Below, in pieces: positions 55,301-64,000 of a stretch of DNA of 64,000 nucleotides. The DNA comes from Zymoseptoria tritici IPO323 (taxonomy: Eukaryota; Ascomycota; Dothideomycetes; Mycosphaerellales; Mycosphaerellaceae): contig NC_018210.1 of the NCBI RefSeq assembly GCF_000219625.1, forward strand, positions 248,001 through 312,000, read 5' to 3'. Numbering within the stretch: position 1 is the stretch's first letter; every line of letters begins with the position of its first letter. The notes under the pieces are model-generated. The model was not told the DNA's origin. It saw nothing but the letters and a program-made list of their open reading frames with translations, and ran no database searches. Both the position numbers and the translations under genes were made by a program.

Positions 55301-55998
55301 TTGCCTACAGCCGTCGTGGAAGCATAGTCATGAACCCTCCCGAAGACCAAATGGAAGCATCCGCCCCTCTCCCCGACGGCTCCACAGTCACGACCTTCAA
55401 GCCTCTCTCCCGACAGCCGTCATACACCAAGACCCCACTCCAACTCGTCACCGAACAGACTCCCGATCAGGTCGATGCAGCGACAATGACCTCCCCCACC
55501 GCCACCCCCACCTCAGCTTCGACCAAACCACCTCAACTCCACGTCCTCATAGTAGAAGACAACACCATCAACGCCCGCGTCATGTCCAAACAACTCCGCC
55601 GCGCAGGCTGCATCGTACACATCGCCAACCATGGCGGCGAATGTCTCGACTTCCTCGACCGATCGTCCTTCTGCGCTCCAACTCCGCCTTCCACGCCTAC
55701 ATCTCCGAACGTTCCTCCTACTCCCTTATCAATCATCCTTCTCGATCTCGAAATGCCGACTATGGATGGACTGACCTGTATACGCCATATCCGCGAGAGA
55801 CAAGCGAACGGACGGCTAGTGGGCCATGTTCCGGTCATTGCGGTCACGGCGAATGCTAGGAGCGAACAGATTCATTTTGCAATTGAGGCGGGGATGGATC
55901 AGGTTGTTACGAAGCCGTTTAGGATTCCGGAGCTGGTGCCTAGAATGGAGGGGTTGGTGGGGGAGATTTTGGCGGGGTTGAAGATGAATGGAGGGTGA
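52348..55998 (+). CDS. Hybrid histidine kinase (1216 aa)
   Basis: A single exon from ATG 52348. Domain order: a PAS-type sensor at about 155-300 (MDWSSTAIGPMSSW ... WGESMTFIYNEACVEFFG), a GAF-like region at about 310-500, a second PAS at about 530-665 (MADSAPIGMFMFGPDGKTIY), HisKA with phospho-acceptor His about 693 (MTSHEMRNPLSAI), HATPase with N-box VINLLTNSIKFTQ, DTGRGL and GGSGLGLFIS (about 920), and a C-terminal receiver with LLDLEMPTMDG (Asp about 1133) and VTKPFR. No transmembrane segments, so cytosolic. It should autophosphorylate and relay through a phosphotransfer protein to response regulators and MAPK output. The signal is unknown; I cannot assign its fungal class with confidence. 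Confidence 0.94.
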   Translation: MDDESAEMEEKRKLPIELTGLVDFLDWEEAPNAIVRVGGTVGTQDVVYLNPALTQLVEREQEVTDLTEAIRRSWTTQEERWAFHGKELEGKRWRTRMTGEYCVATAIGQRKQSTERPASNGTAIVNGHETSEKNDTSQSLDWTRHPITSPSAWIESIRTMDWSSTAIGPMSSWCPTLRQYMLHIMSNPEPRLLIWGESMTFIYNEACVEFFGEKHPHVQGKSVQEAWSEIWEPISPMIKAAYAGQTVKLAASLQFIERHGYTEETYWDFAMVPIVGPDGRGIGLIDEITETTSMITADRRRRFLNELSEKMQTAATLPAVWTAVLECIESASPDLPFAMLYTVADDLGDDADGTTSDYAASVESQQPSRLKKCVLAGTVGVSDDNAEAVKTFTLHDAEHPSSIAGRCYEACKGGKAIHLSSSEGTLPESLRGPIPGRSFDDGIRTAIVCPLGSAMSSDIVGVLVLGLNPRSPFNSEYKIFLHVAVEMIEKAAALISLPEEQRRAQKLADDITTALTQQLRLSNIQAEKNEAKFSRMADSAPIGMFMFGPDGKTIYTNKAYKDLLGVDNGEETAITSQKQFNSWGDLLHADDLDLFLTAWARVTDEKVPITFEYRLKRPWSSIDKSTGQNTSGETWLHATAFPEIAPDGSVTTVQGWLTDISHRKFSENLLSQKLEDALENKRQTENFIDMTSHEMRNPLSAILQSADSILSTLSATGMPILNEDLVLPAEIAEEIIDAAQVIVLCAQHQKRIVDDILTLSKLDASLLVISPDKVQVPALIKKALKMYEAEIERADIDAQLQIEPTYEDLKVDWVVLDPSRLLQVVINLLTNSIKFTQYSSTRKIKICIGASRQRPSGQHHGISFVPPRFNRPCKTPAAEWGHGEDIYLQVAVYDTGRGLNDDEMKVLFGRFQQASPKTYQQYGGSGLGLFISRELCELQCGQIGVSSKDGQTVFTFYVRAKRWLNDDHLTQAPANAFASASASPIAYSRRGSIVMNPPEDQMEASAPLPDGSTVTTFKPLSRQPSYTKTPLQLVTEQTPDQVDAATMTSPTATPTSASTKPPQLHVLIVEDNTINARVMSKQLRRAGCIVHIANHGGECLDFLDRSSFCAPTPPSTPTSPNVPPTPLSIILLDLEMPTMDGLTCIRHIRERQANGRLVGHVPVIAVTANARSEQIHFAIEAGMDQVVTKPFRIPELVPRMEGLVGEILAGLKMNGG

Positions 55999-56983
55999 AG
56001 TCGGGGGGTGGTACTGTGATGATATGATGGCTGTTGAACAGCCGCCGGGGAATGCTTCGATAGCGCCTCGACATCATTTGCCCAGATATGGCAAGTTACA
56101 TCGGACAGGCTCCAGAACCGCACCTGTCTCTGAGCAGCGGTGCCGATGCCGTGGCCACACAGCGTAACGATGATGCTGCGATGCCTTGGGTCGCGACGAG
56201 TTATGCAGTGCAGTACCGAGGCGAGCTTGAAGCACTCCGTGTTGCCCGCATACTCGCGCGGTGTCGCAAGCCGCATACATCCTCAGGGCAGGACAATACG
56301 GCAGTGTATTCGTCTCGGAAAAAGCCTGTACTTGGAGAGAAAGCAGCATCGCCATTGGTATACCGGAGTACTCACTTCATGTCCGCGGCAGCATGACCGG
56401 GTCAACAGTCCCGAACAGAAGATCTGCGCAGAAGAAGGAGAGAACGGAGATGAGTAATGAAATAGCTAAAATGTAAGGTAGAGTTGATATGTAATGACTC
56501 TGCAAGCTATCAGCATAGAAGAAGAACTGATGTGAGGGCGTTAACGCTTTGCTCCACGAACGCACATGTTAGCTTATACCATTCAACGCAAATGTCCCAT
56601 CAAAACAACGCCGCTGTCCAATGGAGGTTTCAGGCGATATACTGCAGCGTACGAGACGGATCTGTGCTCGCGTAGTGTCGATGTGGTAGTCGGTATAGAG
56701 GCGTGGCCCTAGGCTACAACCCTAACCCTAACCCTGACGATTTACTGACGACTTCGACATTTCGCCTCACGCTCAGGCCTCGTGTGATCAATTCGTTCGG
56801 TCGTGGCGAAACTCGCTGTGCCGCTTGGAGAGGAGTGGAAATGTTGCTGTGAGACTCGCAAAAAGGCAGAATCAACAGGGCATAATTGGGTATATCCAGC
56901 GTCTGTACTCTATGTCACCACACCACAGCGGCGATGACCTTCTGGTCCATCACTGCGGCTCTCCCCACCACGATCCCCTCAAA
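55999..56983. other. Convergent intergenic region with a telomere-like motif
   Basis: 985 bp between the 3' ends of the histidine kinase and PP4 genes. Apart from 56718-56735, nothing was recognised. Confidence 0.5.
56718..56735. repeat. Interstitial telomere-like repeat, (AACCCT)3
   Basis: Three perfect copies of the fungal and vertebrate telomere unit (TTAGGG on the other strand). The same motif is the binding site of Tbf1-type factors. It sits between two convergent genes, so neither a promoter role nor telomere remnant status is clear. Confidence 0.85.
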
Positions 56984-58481
56984 TCACAAAAAGTAATCCG
57001 CCACCGGCTTCTTCGCCGGCATCCCGCGACTATCCTGCGGCGCCGCGTCAAAAACCCTATACCTCCTCCCGGGCCCCATCTTCTGCTCCACCCCCGCGGT
57101 ATTCCTCTCCCCCAACCCCAAACTCCTCCCAACATCCCCATTGCCCCGTCCCGCATACCCCGCATTCGCCCCATCCTCTCCCAACTCCAGTATGGCCGCC
57201 ACATTCCCACACCGATAACAATAATTCGGCGCGCTCCAGACGGTCACAATCGTCGAATCGAACATTTCCTTAAACCCTTCCATGACGAGTTGATGCGCGC
57301 GACAGATGAGCGAGAGGTCATTTTTGTGGTTGAAGCATTTGACGATGTCGGCGCCGAAGAGGAAGCCCGCGCCGCGGGGTGAGAGGCCCCAGCCGTCGAT
57401 GTCGTCGGGGTCGGACCAGAGGAGGTCGCACATGGCGCCTTCGTGGGGGACTTCTTGTTTGCGGTCTAGGAGGCGGATTTTGTCGATCGAGTCGATGAGG
57501 GGGGAGAGGCCGCCGTGGACGCAGAGGACGGCGCCGCCGGGGTTGTGGGAGGAGGAACCTTTTGCGGAGGAGGTGGCGCCTGTGCCGGGTGGGCCGGTGG
57601 GTTGTTGTTGAGGTTGGGAAGGGGAGGAGGGTGGGTTGGAGAGTTGGGAGGTTTCGGTTGAAGTCGTGGGTCGAGCGCGGGGGAACCGATTGATGATCTG
57701 GCCTTGGGCGTTGAGAATTTCTATTTCGATGTCTTCCGAGTCGGGGTTTGCTTGGGCTGGGTCGGCAAAGGCGGCGTCGGTCGGGTCGAGGTCGGTTGCT
57801 GCGCCCATCACTAGGGCGCCGAGGGCGAGGTAGTCGAAGACTTCGCAGCAGTATCTGGGGAAATGTAAGCGGGAGAGATGAGGAACTTTCGAAACTTGAT
57901 AGGCCTCACCTCCACACATTCGCACTGCCGTATTTTCGTAAACATTCATCGTAAAAGCCGTAAACTGTTGTGATCTGTCGGGACTCGTGGTTTCCACGAA
58001 TCAATGTGATGCGGTCTGGGTATCGCACTTTAAGGCAAAGAAGAAGGAGGAAGGATTCCAGCGAGTAGAATCCGCGATCGACAAAGTCGCCTGTGAATGT
58101 CAGTTAGACGTTCACGAGCGAGATATGTTCACCGTACCCATGAAAAGGTAATTCGTGTCTGGCACATCTCCGCCCACTCGAAATAGCTCCATCAAGTCGT
58201 GAAATTGTCCGTGGATGTCGCCGCATATCTGCATTGCCCGACATCAGTCTGCTTCCTGTCATACGGTGTGTCCTTCTCATCATACCGTCACTGGCGCATC
58301 CACGCTGACCACATTGCCCTCTTCTATCAACAGCTCTCTCGCTTTATAACACAGCTCCCGAACTTGCACCTCTGGTATCGGACGGCATGCTCGCAGTTGT
58401 GCGATCGCTCTGGCCCATCGTTAGCACTGCGATGTGTCACAGGAACATCTCAAGTGCTTCGTACTTGTCCAAGTCGCTCAT
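56984..58481 (-). CDS. PP4-type Ser/Thr phosphatase catalytic subunit with large insertion (427 aa)
   Basis: Five exons: 58481-58465, 58409-58286, 58228-58138, 58090-57910 and 57854-56984; introns 55, 57, 47 and 55 bp, all GT-AG with consistent phases. It starts [19 protein letters not shown], as in PP4/Pph3. Metal-binding motifs are [22 protein letters not shown] and [10 protein letters not shown]; the C-terminus ends DYFL, the methylation-type tail of PP2A-like enzymes. The family is usually about 305-310 aa. The excess is a ~105-residue Pro/Gln/Ser-rich, acidic insert after DYLALGALV and a shorter Gly-rich insert near the C-terminus ([20 protein letters not shown]). Known roles of PP4 include DNA-damage checkpoint recovery. 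It could be confused with PP6/Sit4, but the N-terminus favours PP4. Confidence 0.92.
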
Positions 58482-59235
58482 CTTGAACGATGCGCCCGGC
58501 GGCGCCGGAAGGGAATCCGTGTACCCAAGATCTCCTCCTTCCTACCCTATTCTCGTTCGGATCTATGCAACAGCTCTTTTCGACACTCCGTCCTGCGGCA
58601 CAGACTCTATACTGCCAGACGTGCTCGTTCGCTTCGGCGGTGTGTGGCGATCGTGTGTGCTGTGAGCTCGGTCCTGGGAGAAGGTCGTGGGTGTCCGTTG
58701 TCGGTCGCCGGAAGAATGTCCGTGGAATGCGATGATCGATATGGAGATGGATGTCGTAGTATGTGAATTGTTCAATCCTGATAGCGGTTGCTCTTCACAT
58801 GGACGAGGTTTGGTGGTCGCATCGAAAGTTGCTGGCGCCGGCGGGATCGGCAAGCTAGCGCATGAACTCTATATAGAACCTACACGTTTCTTGGCCCTGT
58901 TTCTTCTTCCTCCTTTACCATCACCACGACAGAATGTATCCTCGATCGATACTTATTCGAGGTTCCTAGAGATCAGGAAGAAGATCGAAGTCTCCCATGG
59001 CAATACTAACACGACCAGCGCCGAGCCGATAGGCCGGTCAATCCAGAGCTATGCCGACAGCAAAGAAGGAGAGCGCTGTGGTACCTCTCGATGGACCATG
59101 GCGAACCTCAGGTTGGACTGAAATCTGGAAGGTAAAGCAAAGGACACTCCGCCTCGATACATTACTTCATTATTCCGCAGTAGTTTGGGAAAAGCCAACC
59201 ACCCTCAAAACCTTCCATCGTCCTCTCACACATCA
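58482..59235. other. Intergenic, PP4 promoter and Fig4 3' flank
   Basis: About 750 bp with no supported gene. Confidence 0.5.
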
Positions 59236-62200
59236 TCACACCCCAGCACTAAACTCCGGATCAACTTTACTCTGCTTGAACAAACTCTTGCCCCTCATCA
59301 ACCACTGCCGATACGCCTTATACCTCTTCTTCGCCCCGTCCTCCTCCGTAACCGTCAGTGCATCCGTCCTCGGCGCCAGAAACGCCTCGTAATCCCTCAG
59401 ATCCTCATCGTCTACCCCATCATCCTCCTCGTCCTCCTCTTCTTCATCCAGAAACTCAAAGCCGTACTCCTCATCAAGCAGCGGAGCTCGGAGATGGGGT
59501 TTCGTGGCTCGCATGGCGCTGCCGAGTGGCGCGACGGTCGACTTACGGATATACTCGACTAAGTCTCTGTTTTTGTTTCCTCCGTCGGGCGCGATTTCGG
59601 AAGAATTGGAGATGACGAGGGGCAGGTGGAGGGGATGGGAGATGTAATGTGCGTATTCGGCGGCTTCGGATTCGGAGACGTGCGGGTTGAGGGATTGCGT
59701 GTGGAATTGGTTGAGGGTCCAGAGGTGCATGATGGATTTGTCGGCGGGTTTGAAGGTGGAGTTTGTCATGCTGTTGTTGTTGTTGAGGGTGGTGGAATTG
59801 GTGGTGTTGGTGGGAGGGTTTGAGGCGGAGAGCGAGGATATGGAGGCATGGTGGGAGTGGCGGCTGTCTCTCAGAATGCTGTGTTTCTCATCGAGGGGTG
59901 GGTGGGGGATGGCGGGAGTTGAGGGTGGTGCGTCGGGGAGGAGTTGAGAGTCTTTCTCGGAAGGGTCGAGGGGCGAGAAGGATGCTAGACGGCGTTCGCA
60001 TTCGCGCTCTTCGTAGGGGTCGACGATTTTGACGCCTTTGCGGATTGGTTTCTTTTCGTCTTCGGCTTCGTTGAGGTGGTTTGAGGATTGGGAGGTGCTG
60101 TGTTTGTGGGGGTCGTTTCGCCGAACAAAGGGCGAGAAGTCGTATTTATTGTCGCCGTATGGTCGTTCCGGGAGGTAGCGCTGTGTGGAGGTCATGCGGT
60201 AGGAGTAGACTTTTGCCAGAGAAGAGAGGGTTGTCGGACGATAGCACTCTCGCCAATAATCATCAAGAGCAGCAATAGGTTCCGGAGAAGGATGATCTGC
60301 AGAACTGGTCAGCCGAAGAGGCAAGCTCCGCGGTTGCAGATGCTCCGGCGTGAACCAATGTATGTAATTCCGCCGATTTCGTTGCAGCCAGGCTCGAGGA
60401 TCGCTATGGTGTAGGTAGTAGTCCGTAGCCAGATCCCAAAGCATAGGCGCTCCCTGGGCCCAGATGTAGTTGCCAAGGAAGAGGTTGTATGCCTCTTGTC
60501 GCTGTGAATCGAGAAAAGAATTGTGGTAGTACCGCTTGAAGCTCTCCACCATGTCTCGAGAGGAACTCTGCCAGTGACTGAGTTTGCGGTAGGTAGCCAT
60601 GGTATTGACCAGGTGCGATCCTCCGTATTGCATGGCGATGTTATCACCATGGTCGTGGAACATTGCCGTAAAGAGGTTGACTGCGTCAGTATCGTACGCC
60701 AATTCCGACTTGGTGATGACACCCAGAATCTTCAGCTGCTGAGCAAATGCGTGCTTTCCGATGACGAATTGCGCAGCGTTTGTCCTATCCAGACAGTCGA
60801 TACAATTCGTCCTGGCGATACCATTCTGCACTTGCGGCTCCTGCAATCCTTCTTCGCCATTGTGAAACAGTCCGGTCCTCTCCAAGATGTCCTTTGCAAT
60901 CACTTCCAGCCCGCCAATAACATCGCTGTTCCTCGTCTTCGCCGCCCTCGACATATCGTACGCCTTGTACAAGATCTTCTTGTCCTCAGGCAAGCTTTGA
61001 TTGAGATAATTGATGCAGCCTTGGAATTCATGCAGCAACTTCGACTCTCTTGGCACTTTCTCTCTCGACTTGATCAGATTGAGGACATACACCGGGCACC
61101 CATACCGCTCAAAGAGATTGTCGAAATGCTGCGCCGCGGGCTGATAGAACGGATCGCTCAAGTTGATGTCAATACCTGGCTTTGGTGTCACACCGCTATT
61201 GTCTTGCGTCCAGTACAGCGGTATGCTGCCTCTGTGATGCAGATACGATGTATAGTTCGGATTGGCGAACAGTCTCGGACCTGGAGCATGGAAAGAAGTG
61301 CTCAACTTCTCTGCAACAATCTGCTCAGTCTCGACATCGTTGGCCACATATCCCATGTCGTTCACACCACGCTTCAAGAATCGAGCACCGGCGAAATGGC
61401 GTGACCGTCGTCCAATAATTGTGACATACACCGTTCGCCCGAAAATGTCCAGCGCCGCTTGGTCCAGAAATCCATGTATAATCGGCAAACACCAGTCGAA
61501 AGGATGCTTCAAGGCTTGCACTGCCGGTTTCAGCAGATGGTGATTCCAGACGAACATGGCATTGTAGTCGTTCGCCGCAACTTTCAGCCCATCGTTCAAC
61601 GCCTGCCGTGCTCGAATGATGTTCCTCTGCAGCGAGCTCGTGATGTCGTAAGCATAACTGAAGTAGAAGCTCTTCGTCAGATCCAGATTATTCAAGATCC
61701 CCAGAAACCTTGCCTCCTCCGCATTCCGATCGCGCATGAACGAGCTGCTCGCACCAGTCGTAAGCGGCACCAACTCCGTCCCTTCAACCTGATAAACATA
61801 ATGCCCTCCAATCATAGCCACCTGCTTCCTCTTCGTAATAATAAGCATATAATACGCCTCGGTAAACCTGATAAACCCAAGCAGTCCCCAAAAGCTAAAC
61901 TTCATCCGCAACCCTCCATTCGGCTTATTCCCCTGATCAATCGCATTGAGGACATCGTGCATCTGTCTCCGATCATACACCGTCTCGTCCTCGAACAGCG
62001 CGATCTGTCCCGGAGCACTATTACGGTCGATTCGCAAGAGGCGGAAATTCTGGTCGGTGATGTCGGCTCCTGTGATCCAGTATCGGACGTTCGTCTCGTA
62101 GAGCGTGAACTTATACATGCGATGCGGGCGGGCGTCTTGGTCGTGGAGTTGTTGGACTTCGTTGGGGTCTTCTTTTAGGTGGGCGTCGTCGTCCTCGGAG

Positions 62201-62541
62201 CGGACTTCACCGGCGACTTCTGAGGCGGTGGCGCCGACTCCGGGGTAGGTCGGTGGGTCCAGGATTGAGGAGGGATGACTTGCAGATTGGACAAGACCGT
62301 CTTCGACGCTGTTGTTATCGTCATTTTGAGTGCGAGACGATGATCTGGCCGGCTCCGGTCTAGCTGTTCTGAGGAGACCACCGAGGGAGGCACTGCGGGC
62401 ATCAGAGGCGTTGGCGGCAGTGGCCAATCTCTTCCCGACATTCTTGGGCTCAGATCTTCGTCTTTCAGTGTCATAGTCTGAGCCTGTCGGGTCGTAGTCT
62501 CCATCCGTACTTGGCCCGGCATCGATTGGTCCCTGGTCCAT
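59236..62541 (-). CDS. fig4: Fig4-type SAC-domain phosphoinositide phosphatase (1101 aa)
   Basis: A single exon from ATG 62541. About 135 disordered residues precede a SAC domain that begins RMYKFTLYETNVRYWITGAD and LLRIDRNSAPGQIALFEDET, close to Fig4. The catalytic CX5R motif is NCIDCLDRTN, with Cys about 580 and Arg about 586. Fig4 homologs dephosphorylate PI(3,5)P2 and support its synthesis in the Fab1/PIKfyve-Vac14 complex on the vacuolar membrane. The domain continues to about 790, with WFTPEHLQPRSLPLRLT and RPYGDNKYDFSPF beyond. The C-terminal 250 residues are Ser/Asn-rich, with an acidic patch (LDEEEEDEEDDGVDDED). It is longer than yeast Fig4 (879 aa) because of the disordered ends. 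No membrane anchor. Confidence 0.93.
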   Translation of the reverse strand: MDQGPIDAGPSTDGDYDPTGSDYDTERRRSEPKNVGKRLATAANASDARSASLGGLLRTARPEPARSSSRTQNDDNNSVEDGLVQSASHPSSILDPPTYPGVGATASEVAGEVRSEDDDAHLKEDPNEVQQLHDQDARPHRMYKFTLYETNVRYWITGADITDQNFRLLRIDRNSAPGQIALFEDETVYDRRQMHDVLNAIDQGNKPNGGLRMKFSFWGLLGFIRFTEAYYMLIITKRKQVAMIGGHYVYQVEGTELVPLTTGASSSFMRDRNAEEARFLGILNNLDLTKSFYFSYAYDITSSLQRNIIRARQALNDGLKVAANDYNAMFVWNHHLLKPAVQALKHPFDWCLPIIHGFLDQAALDIFGRTVYVTIIGRRSRHFAGARFLKRGVNDMGYVANDVETEQIVAEKLSTSFHAPGPRLFANPNYTSYLHHRGSIPLYWTQDNSGVTPKPGIDINLSDPFYQPAAQHFDNLFERYGCPVYVLNLIKSREKVPRESKLLHEFQGCINYLNQSLPEDKKILYKAYDMSRAAKTRNSDVIGGLEVIAKDILERTGLFHNGEEGLQEPQVQNGIARTNCIDCLDRTNAAQFVIGKHAFAQQLKILGVITKSELAYDTDAVNLFTAMFHDHGDNIAMQYGGSHLVNTMATYRKLSHWQSSSRDMVESFKRYYHNSFLDSQRQEAYNLFLGNYIWAQGAPMLWDLATDYYLHHSDPRAWLQRNRRNYIHWFTPEHLQPRSLPLRLTSSADHPSPEPIAALDDYWRECYRPTTLSSLAKVYSYRMTSTQRYLPERPYGDNKYDFSPFVRRNDPHKHSTSQSSNHLNEAEDEKKPIRKGVKIVDPYEERECERRLASFSPLDPSEKDSQLLPDAPPSTPAIPHPPLDEKHSILRDSRHSHHASISSLSASNPPTNTTNSTTLNNNNSMTNSTFKPADKSIMHLWTLNQFHTQSLNPHVSESEAAEYAHYISHPLHLPLVISNSSEIAPDGGNKNRDLVEYIRKSTVAPLGSAMRATKPHLRAPLLDEEYGFEFLDEEEEDEEDDGVDDEDLRDYEAFLAPRTDALTVTEEDGAKKRYKAYRQWLMRGKSLFKQSKVDPEFSAGV

Positions 62542-63035
62542 GGTGATGTCTTCGCCGTCTGATGCGCCGTTTGAAAGATGTTCACATCATTCCATGCTTG
62601 ATGGCAGCCGTGAATTTATGATGGAAGTGGTAGGATAGATCCGGTCGTATGCCGTGCGATATTTGATTGTTTCTGCGAAGACTGCGCAAAGTTTTGGTGA
62701 TGTGACGGAAGAGACGACGGGAAAGATTTCGAGGTGGAGACTAAAGTTGGGGCCAAATCGGCGACAGCTCCGTCCCCGGTATAAGTCCTGCCTCAGGCGA
62801 CAAGGAGAGAGACGGGAGAACAGTGAGGTAAGGTAAGAAAGCATTGTACCTTCTTCACGTTTCAGCGTAGAAAGAAAGCCTGCCAAGGTAGTTCCCTTTC
62901 GATGAGGCTCAGGTATTGGCCCGGCGAATATATGCTCCTGTCTCAACAAACATGTAGCCGTACCGCCCCAGTGGAAGAACAGAAGAGCTCAGCCTTATCT
63001 AGCCAAACCGACTCGTCAACACAGCACACTGAGCG
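62542..63035. other. Divergent promoter region (Fig4-like / HET-related)
   Basis: About 490 bp between divergent start codons; no gene seen. Confidence 0.5.
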
Positions 63036-64000
63036 ATGGAACCAACAAGCGCATACCGATATGTCCCACTGAGGAAGGAGGCATCTGAGTTCCGCATACT
63101 GGAGCTTCTGAGAACACCACTGGAAACGGACGCCTTAATCGAATTGTTCGAGCGCCCCTGGTTTCGGTGAGTGGGCCTCCCAGTCCTCCATGCTATATCG
63201 TCTGACATATTCGTGCGAGAAAGACGAGTTTGGGTCGTTCAAGAGATCGCAGTCGCTACCAAAGCCCGTCTAGTCTGTGGTCCAGAGGAGATGAACTTGC
63301 TGGGTCTCCTTGACATCGTTGCATGGCTTTCTGCATATCATCTCTTCAGCATATCACCCGAACTGAATGCAGCCATGTGGAACGTCTATCTACTGTTTGA
63401 TGCACGGTCCAACTTCTCCCACAGCTCTTACTTGACCCTGTTCGACCGACTACAACATACCCGGGATTTGCTGGCGACCGACCCGAGGGACAAAGTATTT
63501 GGAATGCTAGGACTTCTGGAGCCGCAGACTGCAAGTCAGCTGATGCATCCTGACTACACAAAGTCAGTCTCTGCAGTCTACCAGGACGCAGTCAGACAAT
63601 GCGTCGCGGTCTCCCACATGCCACTGTGGCTGGTCGACCTCATTTCGCATCGAGACGAGTCGGATCTGACCGACGATTGCCCATCATGGGTCCCAAGATT
63701 TGACCGCGCATACGATGGAGATTTAGACTGCCACCCCTTTGACCATGGCACGCTCCATGGCATCGGACGAGTGGAGCTGTTAGCCACGGCGGCCAAGGTC
63801 GGCGCCAATGAGCCCGGTATCCTTGTCCTGCCAGGCTTGGAATTATGCCGCATTGTGGAAGTCTCCGCATTATTCGATGCCAGCACTTCTCAAGATCTTG
63901 CACTCCTGCAAGCAGAAGCCATCGCATCATGGTTCAAAACAGCCACGACGATGCTGCAAGACCATGGCATTGTCGGGTGTAATGCAGCAGATGCTACTGC
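63036..64000 (+). CDS. HET-domain-related protein, partial, lacking the HET core
   Basis: Exon 1 63036-63166, a 57-bp intron (GTGAGT...GAAAG, branch TCTGAC), exon 2 from 63224 open to the window end. The splice gives LIELFERPWFR|RVWVVQEIAVATKARLVCG, the signature that follows the HET core in heterokaryon-incompatibility proteins. DRLQHTRDLLATDPRDKVFGMLGL also matches the family. The N-terminus (YRYVPLRKEASEFRILEL) resembles the start of a HET protein, but the segment between, normally holding the LSYxWG and WIDAICINQ-type motifs, is missing. HET proteins trigger cell death on fusion of unlike strains; this one may be a derived or defective form. The C-terminus is not visible. Confidence 0.78.

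Noticed and set aside
59358..62178. Long open frames on the plus strand opposite the Fig4-type gene (for example 60523-61404)
   Set aside because: They lie antisense to a well-supported 1101-residue protein and have no motifs; they are shadows of its codon bias.
1..64000. tRNA, rRNA, CRISPR, LTR pairs and bacterial-type operators
   Set aside because: Looked for by eye; no cloverleaf with a convincing B box, no rRNA, no direct-repeat/spacer array and no long terminal repeats were seen. CRISPR and operators are not expected in a fungal genome.

Overview
This is a nuclear genome segment of a filamentous ascomycete. The signs are compact genes with short introns (about 47-140 bp, CTGAC/CTAAC-like branch sites), a LaeA-like methyltransferase, a hybrid histidine kinase, a HET-domain gene, 2EXR/F-box-like paralogs, and transposon copies damaged in the C:G-to-T:A manner of RIP (repeat-induced point mutation). 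A Dothideomycete is my best guess from overall style only.

Layout. (1) 1-5215 is a RIP-damaged Tad1-like LINE, cut off by the window start. A 0.8-kb SINE-like element with its own 13-bp target duplication is nested inside it. (2) 5716-11144 holds a hypothetical, probably mitochondrial protein, a decayed gene with several frame lesions, and a spliced class I methyltransferase. (3) 11299-12588 is a Tc1/mariner relic with 18-bp inverted repeats. (4) 12.8-32.8 kb is gene space: a four-exon cysteine-rich secreted protein, a DUF2786-like protein with a GC-AG intron, Ras, an F-box-like protein, a disordered conserved protein, an SDR, a large ankyrin protein with a TGA-CTA-G stop context, and a 2EXR-like gene. 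(5) 32872-37258 is a RIP-damaged PIF/Harbinger element with 15-bp inverted repeats and a TTA target duplication; it carries a second copy of the SINE-like element. An aspartic protease beside it has three nonsense codons. (6) 39.2-43.5 kb holds three more 2EXR-like genes. (7) 44.7-63 kb holds a small secreted protein, ribosomal protein uL24 (L26), an AT-hook/C2H2 protein, a hybrid histidine kinase, a PP4-type phosphatase and a Fig4-type phosphoinositide phosphatase. (8) The window ends in a partial HET-related gene.

The most interesting observation concerns the two SINE-like copies (1763-2584 and 34970-35778). They share their 3' end and (AAAC)n tail with the LINE, as expected for a SINE mobilised by a partner LINE. 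Their first ~75 nt differ in sequence, yet both fold by hand into an HDV-like double pseudoknot. P1, P2 and P4 change with compensating bases, while the P3/L3 core and the CCAA of J4/2 are conserved. This suggests a self-cleaving ribozyme exactly at the 5' end of a fungal SINE-like family.

Exon boundaries given here were inferred by eye from splice signals, reading frame and paralog or family similarity. No alignment or fold program was run.
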